From Saitoella complicata NRRL Y-17804 (Eukaryota > Ascomycota > Saitoellomycetes > Saitoellales > Saitoellaceae): a stretch of DNA of 64,000 nt. A program made the position numbers and the translations under genes. The notes under the pieces are model-generated. The model did no database searches, was not told where the DNA came from, and saw only the letters and a program-made list of their open reading frames with translations. Of the stretch, positions 1-9,233 are shown one piece after another. Within the stretch, counting starts at the first letter, position 1, and each line of letters starts with the position of its first letter. The stretch covers positions 372,001 through 436,000 of the forward strand of contig NW_017566994.1 of NCBI RefSeq assembly GCF_001661265.1, written 5' to 3'.

Positions 1-1576
1 AGATCTTTTTGAGACCGGCGGTACGTGGGATAGCGGCGCGGTTCTTAAGTGCCTTCTTGTTGATCTTGGACGCGTTCATGATCATCTTTTGTTTTCTCCT
101 GATGATCTCGGCTTTCCGGAGTGTCTTTGCGTCCTCCTCATCCTCCATCTCCTCCTCAGAATTGTAGAAGCCTTCGCGCTCCAAACGCTCTTCTTCGCGT
201 TCGAGGGCAGCGAGTTTCTCCTCGATATCGGGGTCGATAAAGTCGTAAATGTTCTTTCCGTCCAACAATTCGGGGATACGGTCTTGTTTCCATTCGTCGT
301 TCTCCAAGAGGTAGTTCTTCCTGAGATCGTAGTTGTAGACACCAGCACCTCCATCCTGGAGCTCGAGATCGCGCTCCAAGGGGCGACGGTTGGGGTCTTC
401 CTTGTCGTAGCCAGCCTTCTCCTTTGCACCTTCGGGAATGAAGGGAAGACGTGGGACGTCGTCACGAGTGACGGGCTGAGCCAAGTGGATCTTGTTGAGG
501 ACGTCGTTGATCTTGGAGCCACGGAGCTTAGCCTCGACACGGGATGCCAAGAGCTTGTCGCAAGCGAGGTTACGGACGTTCATGATACCCTCGTCATTGT
601 AGCAGGATGAGGTGACCATCTGGACATCACCCTGGTCGGTGATGGTACGGAGGAGCGCCGCACGCTCAGGGTCGAGATCCTCGGGCTTCATGACATCGGT
701 CTTGTTGATAACGAGGAGAACGACCTTGTTGGCGAACAAAGGCTTGATAGAGTGGAAAAGCTTGACCTGGGCCTCAACAGAGTACCCACACTGCTCAGAC
801 AAATCCATGAAGTAACAGATACACGCGCGCAAATGAGCCATCGCGGTAACGGACTGCATCTCAATGGTGTTCATCTCCTCCAAGGGGTGATCAAGAATAC
901 CGGGAGTGTCGATCACCTGCCAGCGGAGGTACTTGTAGTCCATGTGTCCGACGAAGAGGGATTTGGTGGTGAAAGCATAAGGCTGGACATCGACCTCGGC
1001 ACGGGTGATCTTGTTGATGAAGGAGGATTTACCCACATTGGGGTAACCGCAGATGAGGATGGTACGGGTGTTGGGGTCGATGGAGGGGAGACGAGACAAA
1101 TGCTGACGGACCTGCTCGAGGTAGGCAAGAGGGTCCTTCTGACGCCTCATGATGGTGGCCATACGACCGAGTGCCGCACGCTTCAGCTGCTTACAGCGGT
1201 ATAGCGAATCACCAAACTTCATCAACCTGACATAATCCTTCGACACAGTATCAATCAAATGTCTCGCCGTAGCCAACTGCGACAACGCAATCTTCAAGTG
1301 ATCACGGTCATAAAGAATATTCAACAAATCGGCATGGAAAGGGTGGATATCATTCAGCTTCGGGAACTCGGACAAGATTGCCTCGAGCTTCTCGGTGAAG
1401 GTCTCGGAGGTGAACTTGACCTTGCGGGCATAGAAAGAGCGGATACGGGAGATCTTGAAGTTCTTGTGGATGACGGTGGGAGTTTTGCGTTGAGTCCTGC
1501 TCAACACAATGTCCAAGAACTCGGTGGCCGAGGGCACGGGTTGGATAGAGCCGAATCCAAAGGTAGCGGTCGCCAT
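1..1576 (-). CDS. NOG1: Nucleolar GTP-binding protein 1 (C-terminus cut by window edge)
   Basis: Essential GTPase of 60S ribosomal subunit assembly, acting in nucleolus and nucleoplasm. The minus strand reads without a stop from the ATG at 1576 to the window edge, about 525 codons; the family is usually near 650, so the C-terminus is missing. The start [20 protein letters not shown] matches the conserved NOG1 N-terminus. The helical N-domain (about residues 1-165) is followed by the G domain: G1 [14 protein letters not shown]3 as DTPGILD, G4 as NKTD, and the NOG-specific linker after it. An acidic/basic tail with many Glu and Lys follows. No intron is needed. It is head-to-head with the SR-cyclophilin gene, 353 bp between starts. 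The identification is near certain from the motif order. Confidence 0.96.
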   Translation of the reverse strand, partial: MATATFGFGSIQPVPSATEFLDIVLSRTQRKTPTVIHKNFKISRIRSFYARKVKFTSETFTEKLEAILSEFPKLNDIHPFHADLLNILYDRDHLKIALSQLATARHLIDTVSKDYVRLMKFGDSLYRCKQLKRAALGRMATIMRRQKDPLAYLEQVRQHLSRLPSIDPNTRTILICGYPNVGKSSFINKITRAEVDVQPYAFTTKSLFVGHMDYKYLRWQVIDTPGILDHPLEEMNTIEMQSVTAMAHLRACICYFMDLSEQCGYSVEAQVKLFHSIKPLFANKVVLLVINKTDVMKPEDLDPERAALLRTITDQGDVQMVTSSCYNDEGIMNVRNLACDKLLASRVEAKLRGSKINDVLNKIHLAQPVTRDDVPRLPFIPEGAKEKAGYDKEDPNRRPLERDLELQDGGAGVYNYDLRKNYLLENDEWKQDRIPELLDGKNIYDFIDPDIEEKLAALEREEERLEREGFYNSEEEMEDEEDAKTLRKAEIIRRKQKMIMNASKINKKALKNRAAIPRTAGLKKI

Positions 1577-1929
1577 TGCTGTTCGTTGAAGACCGTTTAC
1601 TTTCTTGTCGGACGGACTGTCAAGCAGGCGTTGGTAGTTTATCGCGGGCAACTTTTTTCCTGCACGGTCGCCACCTGTGCCACGAAGTATGGGGATAGTT
1701 GCTGGGGTGACCAGACGGAAGTTCTGGACAGTGAACGGTCGAATAGCGGTTTATCAGGCAGATTATAAGTGGTAAATAACTTCCTTGGAGTCTTCTACAA
1801 GTTTTGCCGACTAGACACTGTTGGATAACTGCACCCCTCTGTACCGTCCTGCGACCCTTCGAGGTCAAGGATCATACACCCAACTTCACGGCCCCCAGCT
1901 CAGCATCGAGGAGGTGATCTGTTATAGCG
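1577..1929. promoter_or_regulatory. Divergent promoter region NOG1 / SR-cyclophilin
   Basis: This 353-bp stretch separates the start codons of two divergent genes and so must hold both promoters. It has A/T-rich spots (around 1740-1800) but I could not identify a named element. The call rests on gene orientation alone. Confidence 0.5.
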
Positions 1930-2982
1930 ATGCCCCTTCCACGCGTCTTTCTCGACGTCCGTATTGGCACAACCGGTGGTGGCCGCATCATAATCCAACT
2001 CTTCACAGACCGTGTGCCCAAGACATGCGAGAACTTCCGCTCCCTCTGTACCTCCGAAAATCCCTCTCAACTCACCTACCGCAACTCCATCTTCCACCGT
2101 ATCATCGAAACCTTCATGGTTCAAGGCGGTGACATCACAAAAGGCGACGGAACGGGCGGTGCATCGATCTATAACGACGGAGGTGTCTTCGAGGATGAGG
2201 ATTTGGGGTGGAGAGAGATTGATGAGGAGGGGTTGGTGTGTATGGCGAACCGAGGAAAGGATACGAATAATTCGCAGTTTTTCATCACGTTGGGCTCGGC
2301 GGAGCATTTGAATGGGAAGCATGTTGTGTTTGGGAAGGTCGTTAAGGGGATGGAGGTTGTGAGGGAGATGGAGGAGGTTGAGGTTGATGATGATGATAGA
2401 CCGGTTGAGGAGGTGAAAATTATTCATTGCGGAGAACTGGAGTTCAAGGGTGGGAATGTGAAGAAGGTGAAAGAACCAACGCGAGCACGTTCAGTATCTC
2501 GAAGTTCCTCTCAGCCTCGATCACCCTCGAGGTCCCGCCCAAGAAACAGATCACCCTCCCGTTCGCGCTCGCCGTCAAAGTCCCGTTCAAGATCGCGCTC
2601 ACGCCACCGCTCAAACCGCCGTCACCGCTCCCGGCGTCACCGCTCCTCCTCCCGCTCCCGCCATCATCGACGACGCTCCCCATCACGCTCTCGCTCCCGT
2701 TCCCGAAGAAGACACGAAAAACTGGACCCAAAGAAAATGACAAACGACGACTTCTTCCGCGAACGCCTCCAACGCCGCCGCGAAGACGAGGAACGGAGAC
2801 AAGCACTTCGGATACAATATCAGGGGGATAGGTGGAGGCCCGGACAAGACGAGGGGAGGTTGGGCGAGAATGGAGGTGCGGGTGGTGCGGGTGGTGCTGG
2901 GGAGGGTGGCATCAAGTATAAGGGCCGAGGGAAGATGAGGTATCGGGAGACGGGTGAGTCGAGTTACGGACGCCTGAATTAA
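1930..2982 (+). CDS. SR-type cyclophilin (peptidyl-prolyl cis-trans isomerase with RS tail)
   Basis: A 350-aa single-exon protein. Residues about 5-170 form a cyclophilin fold with the active-site stretch FHRIIETFMVQGGD, so the catalytic Arg (R57, CypA R55) and F62, M63, Q65 are present, as is SQFF (F118). The position of CypA W121, which contacts cyclosporin, is His (H126), as in PPIG-like SR-cyclophilins. Residues about 190-275 are a dense Arg-Ser region, followed by a helical basic part and a Gly-rich end. RS cyclophilins of this layout sit with the spliceosome and interact with SR proteins or RNA polymerase II; nuclear speckle location is inferred from family. The ATG at 1930 starts the fold directly, so the start is well placed. 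Confidence 0.93.
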   Translation: MPLPRVFLDVRIGTTGGGRIIIQLFTDRVPKTCENFRSLCTSENPSQLTYRNSIFHRIIETFMVQGGDITKGDGTGGASIYNDGGVFEDEDLGWREIDEEGLVCMANRGKDTNNSQFFITLGSAEHLNGKHVVFGKVVKGMEVVREMEEVEVDDDDRPVEEVKIIHCGELEFKGGNVKKVKEPTRARSVSRSSSQPRSPSRSRPRNRSPSRSRSPSKSRSRSRSRHRSNRRHRSRRHRSSSRSRHHRRRSPSRSRSRSRRRHEKLDPKKMTNDDFFRERLQRRREDEERRQALRIQYQGDRWRPGQDEGRLGENGGAGGAGGAGEGGIKYKGRGKMRYRETGESSYGRLN

Positions 2983-3326
2983 AGTGAGGTGGAGTGTTGT
3001 GAAAGCGACAACGTGCAATTTCGTAGCTAAAATAATTGATAAACGCCAAGTAGCACAATCCCTTTCCATCCTATCCGCCTTCTAGGTTTTGAAAGTTTGA
3101 GTTTCGTATATATCCCTTCCCCGCCGAACAGCCGTTCGTTAATCGTACACTCTCGAGCTCAGCACAAAGCTTTGTCTATAGTCATACAGCACGTTTCCTT
3201 CCATACTCCATGTCCTTCGCTTCTCCCTCCTGCCCATATTTCTCACGCCTCTCAAACTCTTTAAACTGCACTCACAACTCCCATGCCGGGACCACTATTC
3301 CTTCACTAACGACACACTCTGAACAG
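2983..3326. other. Convergent 3' intergenic region
   Basis: 3' flanks of the convergent cyclophilin and F-box genes. No gene or repeat seen. Confidence 0.5.
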
Positions 3327-4277
3327 TCAAGCTTGCTGAGGCAAGGGTGGAACAGGAACACCAGTCCCTCCAATCACCAAAGACAAGTTACTCCTCGACT
3401 GACTCTCAAACATGTCCAACTTCTTCAACAAAATCGCGGTCGGGATGTGAATGGCGAGGAGTTCGATGGTGTAAGAAACAGAGTTGTCGATATCGGTGTT
3501 GACATTCGCTGCTGAGGCTCCAGAGTCGCCGATATTGTCACCAGACATGCGACTCTCCAAGGACTCTTCGGATGACGGCGCACTTTCCATGACAACCTCC
3601 CTCCCAACAACCTTATAATGCAACACGACCCCCTCGCCCAACTCCAAAAACCTCACCTCCCTCATCTCCTCCTCCAGTTTTCCCCTACTCATCGGTAACC
3701 CCATTCCAAAACAGTCCTGGACTCCGGCGAACATTCCGGGGCGCTTATCACTCATCTTGACCAGGGTGCCGTTACAGCTAATCTCGCTCGCCTCCTTCCC
3801 GGACTCCACCGTTAGGACGTAGGTAGCCCTTTCGCCTTCGCGTTGTGCGTAGCGAGTACCATGCCCCGGTGAATTAGGCGGCGTAGTCCCAAACCTGAAC
3901 ACACTCACCATCGGCGTCCCAAACTCCTCCACCCCGCCCTCTCTCGCCGTATGACTGTAAATAACCATATGATACGGCGCAGAACTCTTATCGTGACTCT
4001 GATAGATCTCGAAAACGAGGTGGTGGAAGCCCGAGTCGGACATTTGGTCGCGGAGACGACGGGTGAGGATTTGGTCGACCGAGGCGCAGATTTGGGGACA
4101 GGAAGGGGCGAGGGCGCAGAGTGTTCGGGAGGGGAGGGAGGAGAGGATTTGTTGGACGAGCTCGGTGGGGAGGAAGTGTTTCGAGGCTTGCTCGAGCTCT
4201 GTGGCTGTTGGAGTGCTGGTGGTAGCGGAGGGTGCCATGTTGAGCTGAGCGGTGAGGGCAGAAACGGTACCGGCCAT
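3327..4277 (-). CDS. F-box domain protein
   Basis: A 316-aa single-exon protein. Residues about 34-75 fit an F-box (FLPTELVQQILSSLPSRTL, then a Cys/Leu-rich second helix), the Skp1-binding module of SCF ubiquitin ligases. The rest is a conserved-looking globular region with hydrophobic/aromatic strands (HHLVFEIYQSH, HMVIYSH, MVSVFRFG) and no recognisable WD40, LRR or kelch repeats, so the substrate class is unknown. The C-terminus has a Ser/Glu-rich stretch. An SCF substrate-adaptor role is inferred from the F-box only. It lies downstream-facing toward the SR-cyclophilin (convergent). Confidence 0.7.
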   Translation of the reverse strand: MAGTVSALTAQLNMAPSATTSTPTATELEQASKHFLPTELVQQILSSLPSRTLCALAPSCPQICASVDQILTRRLRDQMSDSGFHHLVFEIYQSHDKSSAPYHMVIYSHTAREGGVEEFGTPMVSVFRFGTTPPNSPGHGTRYAQREGERATYVLTVESGKEASEISCNGTLVKMSDKRPGMFAGVQDCFGMGLPMSRGKLEEEMREVRFLELGEGVVLHYKVVGREVVMESAPSSEESLESRMSGDNIGDSGASAANVNTDIDNSVSYTIELLAIHIPTAILLKKLDMFESQSRSNLSLVIGGTGVPVPPLPQQA

Positions 4278-4613
4278 TTCGCTCGAGGTATTTGAACTTT
4301 TTCCTTGAAGTGTTTAGGGTCCTAGGGACTTGCTGCTTGTCTGCCTTTCTCCGTTAGTCGAGGTTAGAATGACATGGGGGTGCACGACCCCGAGACTTGA
4401 CCTTGCTGGTGATGTAACAGCACGCAAGATTAGATAACACCGTCTGAGAGAGGAGCTCGGAGGACTTCGAATGAGCCTGGCGAAGAATAGTACTTTATAA
4501 ACAGTTTAATAGAGCTTATCGATAAACGTTTGGGCCCTATCGACCCAGCGGTTCATGGTCACTTCATATGGGATGCACATGACCATCCGTATGACCCGGC
4601 AGCTGTCTCGCGC
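4278..4613. other. Intergenic: F-box promoter side and DDRGK1-like 3' side
   Basis: 336 bp between two genes on the minus strand. No gene, repeat or RNA recognised. Confidence 0.4.
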
Positions 4614-5503
4614 TCAGGCTGTCCCAACTACCTCCGTAGCGATATTTACTATGTCTTCCTGACTTATCCTCCCTTTCGCCACGAGCTTCTTCCTCATCCC
4701 CTCCACATCCTCTGTTCTTAGCACCACGAACCACCCCGTGCTCGTAACCATCATCTTCACCCCACCCTCACCCGCGTTATTCCTCCCAATGATCTCGTCC
4801 AGTATCGCCCGCACCTCCTCTGTAGTCGCATGCAACGATTTTGCCACATCCGCGATCCAGACCATCTTCCCTGCCTGAACAACACCCTCAACCCCCCTCC
4901 GAACCCCCTCCCTCCTCTCCCGTTCCCTCCTCCACTCCTCCTCTTTCTCCCTTCTCTCCTCCCTCTTCTGCTCTACAATTCTCTCCTCCTCCCTCCTCCG
5001 TCTCTCCCTTTCCTCTTCCATCTCCGCTTCCCACTGCGGCGCAACCCGCTCCCACTCCTCACGCTGTGCGGAGGCGGCGGCACGGACATGTTCGTGATAG
5101 GCCCGTCGAGCGTCCTTTTTTGCGCGGGATTTCGCTTTCTTTGTGCCGATATCTTGGGGTGGAGCGGCGGGTACTCGGTGAAGGTTTGGAAGGGGACGGT
5201 TGGGTGCGCGTTCGGGGTTGTCTGTGGGTTCGGTGTGTTAGTCAGCGTATTTGGTTAACCTCTGTCCAACCCACCTCGTGGTTCCTGCTCAAACAACGGT
5301 TCGCGTTCTTCTTCTACTTCTTCCGCTTCGAGTTCTGCGGCGGGCGCACCCGCTTCTGCTTGATCACCATCCCGTGCCGGTGCCGTAGGTAATCCAGCTC
5401 CAGACCTCAGCTTTCCGGCATTTTCTGAGAACCATAGGATTCCTAATCCGATCACCAACAAGGGTGAGAATAAGATGAGATTGTTTAGGAAATCGGCGGC
5501 CAT
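4614..5503 (-). CDS. DDRGK1/UFBP1-like ER membrane protein (2 exons)
   Basis: Spliced model: exon 1 is 5503-5275, the intron 5274-5222 (53 bp, donor GTGGGT, branch GCTGAC, acceptor CACAG), exon 2 is 5221-4614, giving 278 aa. The N-terminus (about residues 6-25) is one hydrophobic segment, FLNNLILFSPLLVIGLGILW. Then come an acidic linker, a basic stretch (IGTKKAKSRAKKDARRAYHE, like the GxKK..AK region of DDRGK1), a long Glu/Arg coiled coil, and a C-terminal winged-helix-like part (about 190-278) ending GRISQEDIVNIATEVVG, which aligns with the end of human DDRGK1 (GRVSxxELAxxxNxLI). The DDRGK pentapeptide itself is not kept (TSTGW at that place). DDRGK1 anchors the UFM1 ligase UFL1 to the ER in animals and plants. 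The fold order is convincing; retained UFMylation in this fungus is only a possibility. Confidence 0.78.
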
Positions 5504-7538
5504 GGTGGTCTTTATTGGAGTTTGTGCACAGAAATGTTCGTATCGTCGTACGTGGAGTGTGGGGGAGATGCAGGGTTTACCGCCAATCACCATGGCCAAT
5601 GAACTTGACCAACTTCGCAAGAAGAGATACTGCGCATACAACTGCCTCTTTTGTTCTCGAAACAGTCTCTACTGCCTGCATTGAAGTTAGAAGTTAAGAA
5701 CTCATACATTTTAATGCTCCAGATACCGCATACACTCCTTATTAGACGTCTGTCCGCCTTCGGTCTTCCCCTTCCAGCAGCTGCGATAGCTTTCACACAC
5801 GAAAACGTCAAAACGTCCTTGACAGCTCGTGGTAAAAATAGCCGCTTCTACAACGTGAGCTGAGCCGTGTGCATGGCAGCCTGAATACGCCAGCTGTCTG
5901 CACTCGTTAACTTCGGAAGGAATTCACTCAACACAGTGGAGCACAGGGAGCACGCGTCCCGCCATTGACCAAACCAGCTGCTCCTTTTAAGATCCCTCCT
6001 GTTCCCTCCTACGCAATTTCTCCCGCAAGCATTCATCCGATCCCCTGCCACCCTCCCTCAAAGCCCTGGCTCACACGTGTCGTCCGTGCAATGCATCACC
6101 CGAGCCCACGCAGCCTAACTTTAATTCCACGCGCGCCGCTGATGGCTAAATCAAGAATGTTTGGAAGCGCCCAAAGTTTCAGTAAGAAATTGAGACGAGG
6201 TTGTTTGTAAACCGTGAATGTTTGACGCGGGAGAGACCACGTTGCGGGTCGGGGTTTGAGGAGTGCGATGCATGAGCGCAGTGTGCCCGAGCCTCGCGAT
6301 TGAGTGCGCGCACAGCGATCGGGGATCTGAGAGATCTGAAGGCGTTCGTTCGCCTTCGACGTCAACCACCAACCAAAATCGGGGTCGAGATGTTGAGAAG
6401 GATTGGAATTGCATAGGAGGCGACGACGAGTTTCCAATTGCGATTATTTACGTTGGGATTTTTGGCACCTACATCTTGGAGAGATGCATGAACGGGAGGC
6501 TGGTGCCCGGGACAGTGGGTTACATGAGCTCGTTGGGGCACGAGAAAGGATCGATGAATTGGCTGTCAAGGACGCGCGAATAGAATATCCTCCGACCCAC
6601 CTGGCAAGTACCTTCTTACGTAAGTTCGAGCATGGCCATGACTTTCCCCGTTCGGTAGATCTCTTGTCGAATGGAACTCCCTCCGAAACCCTACCGGCAG
6701 AATGAAATCTGTGGGGGCTGACAAATGAATCCGATTACGTACATACACTTCAGCACACCTTAGGTATGCGATCGATAATTTGCTGAGCCTTGGCTTAAGA
6801 ACTTGATTTCTAACCTAGAGGTCCGGTCAAGATCAATGCTTGCGAAGTTCAGCTCAGATCGAAGGAGAGCCAATCGCTTACCCTAAGCTCTAAATTCCAC
6901 AGGGCAGGGGCGCGGGAGAACGCGTGTGCGCTATTCTAGCGCAAAGGCGCCTTCGAATTGGAGAGAAAAATGAAAGCAATCGGGAAGGAGGCCATGTGTG
7001 ACGCATGGCGATGGGAGATATGTGAAGATCGCATGATGTGGGCAGAGAGGGTGTGTGTCAGGATGAGTCCGCGACAACCGGGACGCCGGGAAGTTGGCAC
7101 GGGTGAAGTGTTCTTCACCTTCACTTAAGCTTTGAGGGGAAGGATCGAAGAACGGGCGGATCACGGCACGGGCTCGGCACGGACGAGAAGAAGCACAGAC
7201 CAGCTCGGCGTATGAAATCTTCCCAACGGTCCAATCACCGGCTGCCCTCGATCGAAGTGTCCCTGCATGTGGTCGCTGGTCTGTGCGCGCAATTCCAGGC
7301 GCTGGGTGAGACAAGGTCCGATTCGGTGCTAGTTTCGCCAAACGCTCGATGCCCGTATCCGATGGGTGGAAGGCCCCGGGGGTACGTCAGGGGCTCGTCG
7401 GCGATGTGCAGCTGGTGCAACGGTCCATCCGCTAAGCGGAGAAAGCTACTGGCCGCTGAAGGGGGTTTGGTTGGACCGTTTATAACCGTTGAGGGCCGCT
7501 CTCGATTTACGAGGGACAGCAATCATTGAGAGGGAAGC
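5504..7538. other. Two-kilobase gene-poor stretch
   Basis: Short reading frames exist on both strands but none has a family signature, good coding character or a sensible splice continuation. It probably holds the DDRGK1-like promoter and a long upstream region of the unknown gene at 7539. No tRNA, repeat array or transposon seen. Confidence 0.4.
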
Positions 7539-8444
7539 ATGGAGTCCCTCTTGGAGCCTCGCCCAAAGGTCCACTACAACCAATACACCAGCCTTGACAC
7601 CAGACTCCTCCACGCAGCCGGCTGGCTCTTCGACGACCTCGACGCCGAACCCATCAGGCTCTCCGCCCCACCATCTCCAGTACAGACCTTCGATCCTACC
7701 AAATCTTGGGCCGAGATCCTGAATACGAGACCGGTACTGTCGAGAATCAACACCGATACGACAGCGAAGGAGGAACGGAGCTTACCGTCGCCGCCACCGT
7801 CGCCGGGTGGTTTGGTCGTCATGGGAAAGGAGGGGCGTCAGACGTCGCATGACTCTGCCTGTTCGATGGGTGAGGAGGAAACAGAGTTGACACCGCCTTC
7901 TACACCCCCGACGGAGCCATACCAGAAGCTTTACCCCGTACCCGTTACCACGCCAAAACCGGAAGTAGCACCACTACCGGCGCCGGTGGTGGTGGTGATC
8001 AATGAAGAGGCCTTGGCAGCGGATTTCGAGTCCCATATGATTACACCGCCGGAGGAGGACCCTCTCTCATATATCTTCTCGAATCCGACGTCGTCGCCGA
8101 GGACGAGTGTTGATTACGTCGCGTCGCCATACTATGGCGGCGCACTCTCGCCCTTCGCAAGCCACGACGTCAACCCCTTCGACTCCACTCAACATGAGGC
8201 CGAATGTACCCTGTTCGAGGAAGAACCAATTATCACCGAACCATGCCGTCGCCGTCCCCGCAAGAACGCGACGCTCAAGGCGTACTATCGTACTTGGACC
8301 GTGATGGGCGTTGACGAGATGACAGGGCTGCCGCTGTTTAGGCGGGAATCGGGGGAGAGGTATCGGGAGATCGTTGGAGGTGGGGCAAGGAAGAAGATGG
8401 ATGTGCCGTTTCGGAGGTTGAGGGTTGGTGGGTGTGGGATTTGA
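7539..8444 (+). CDS. Unknown proline/serine-rich protein
   Basis: A 301-aa single-exon open frame that I do not recognise. The N-terminus (RPKVHYNQYTSLDTRLLHAA) looks ordered. The middle is Pro/Ser/Thr-rich with many SP and TP sites (LPSPPPSP, LTPPSTPPTEP), typical of a phosphorylated disordered region. The C-terminus has a compact basic/aromatic patch (RRRPRKNATLKAYYRTWTVM) followed by a Gly/Arg-rich end. There are no membrane segments, zinc ligands or catalytic motif. It stands alone, with 2 kb of empty sequence before it and 0.8 kb after it. The third-position composition resembles that of neighbouring genes, so it is likely coding. A regulatory or adaptor role would be a guess. Confidence 0.6.
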   Translation: MESLLEPRPKVHYNQYTSLDTRLLHAAGWLFDDLDAEPIRLSAPPSPVQTFDPTKSWAEILNTRPVLSRINTDTTAKEERSLPSPPPSPGGLVVMGKEGRQTSHDSACSMGEEETELTPPSTPPTEPYQKLYPVPVTTPKPEVAPLPAPVVVVINEEALAADFESHMITPPEEDPLSYIFSNPTSSPRTSVDYVASPYYGGALSPFASHDVNPFDSTQHEAECTLFEEEPIITEPCRRRPRKNATLKAYYRTWTVMGVDEMTGLPLFRRESGERYREIVGGGARKKMDVPFRRLRVGGCGI

Positions 8445-9233
8445 AGGGAGAGCATAAGATTTTTTTGTTGGGAATTACTTCTTGGGGGCATTTGGGGTTT
8501 TGCATATGGCGTTTTTTTCTTTTCTTTAGATACCCCTTCGGCATGAACTTTAGGTATGCCGTAGCTACACTTGGCTGGGGAGGTTTGCGAGCTGGAGGAG
8601 CCGCACAAGTTGGACCGTACGCAACATGAACTGTTGCATACCTTATCATCAAGTGCATTACCTTACTCTTTCTGGCCATATACTGTGACACATCACTTGC
8701 TTTGCTTTATTCCATTTTCTCCTGTTCTACCAGAAATCTCGCCATAAGCCATCTCCATGTGGCAGGATATTCTTCCCAAGTAACCCCAGTAGATGTGCTC
8801 TTCCTTCTGGCTGAGGCTGGTCTGTCCGAAAGTGAAGTTCGGTCACCCGGTATGCTCCACCAAGCTTGGTGTATGTCAGCCTCAGTGCTCGTAGGATGTA
8901 CTCTCTCTCTTCCATACGTGTACGAACATCCGTGGGAAAGCAGCCGTCGGGATGCACGAACGTGAATACACGCAGAGCCTCAAAAGACTATCAGGTCTAC
9001 TCAATTAATCTTCTACAACGTAGAGTTGATATCCTCACGCGTCTTTGTGTGTTGGTTGTCGGTTGTCAGCCGCCCCTTGTACCTTCCTCATGTCTACCGT
9101 ACACCATCCACCGCTGTCTCCAGAGAAAAACACCACCCACTCAGCATCAACAATCACCGTCGCCTTTGATCCATTCGCCATACCAGGATCAGGGCATTCG
9201 ACGACGGGCATATACCAGTAAATATCCGCATAA
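8445..9233. other. Intergenic before the nucleoporin gene
   Basis: 789 bp: 3' flank of the unknown gene and promoter side of the nucleoporin gene. Short frames only; no supported gene. Confidence 0.4.
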
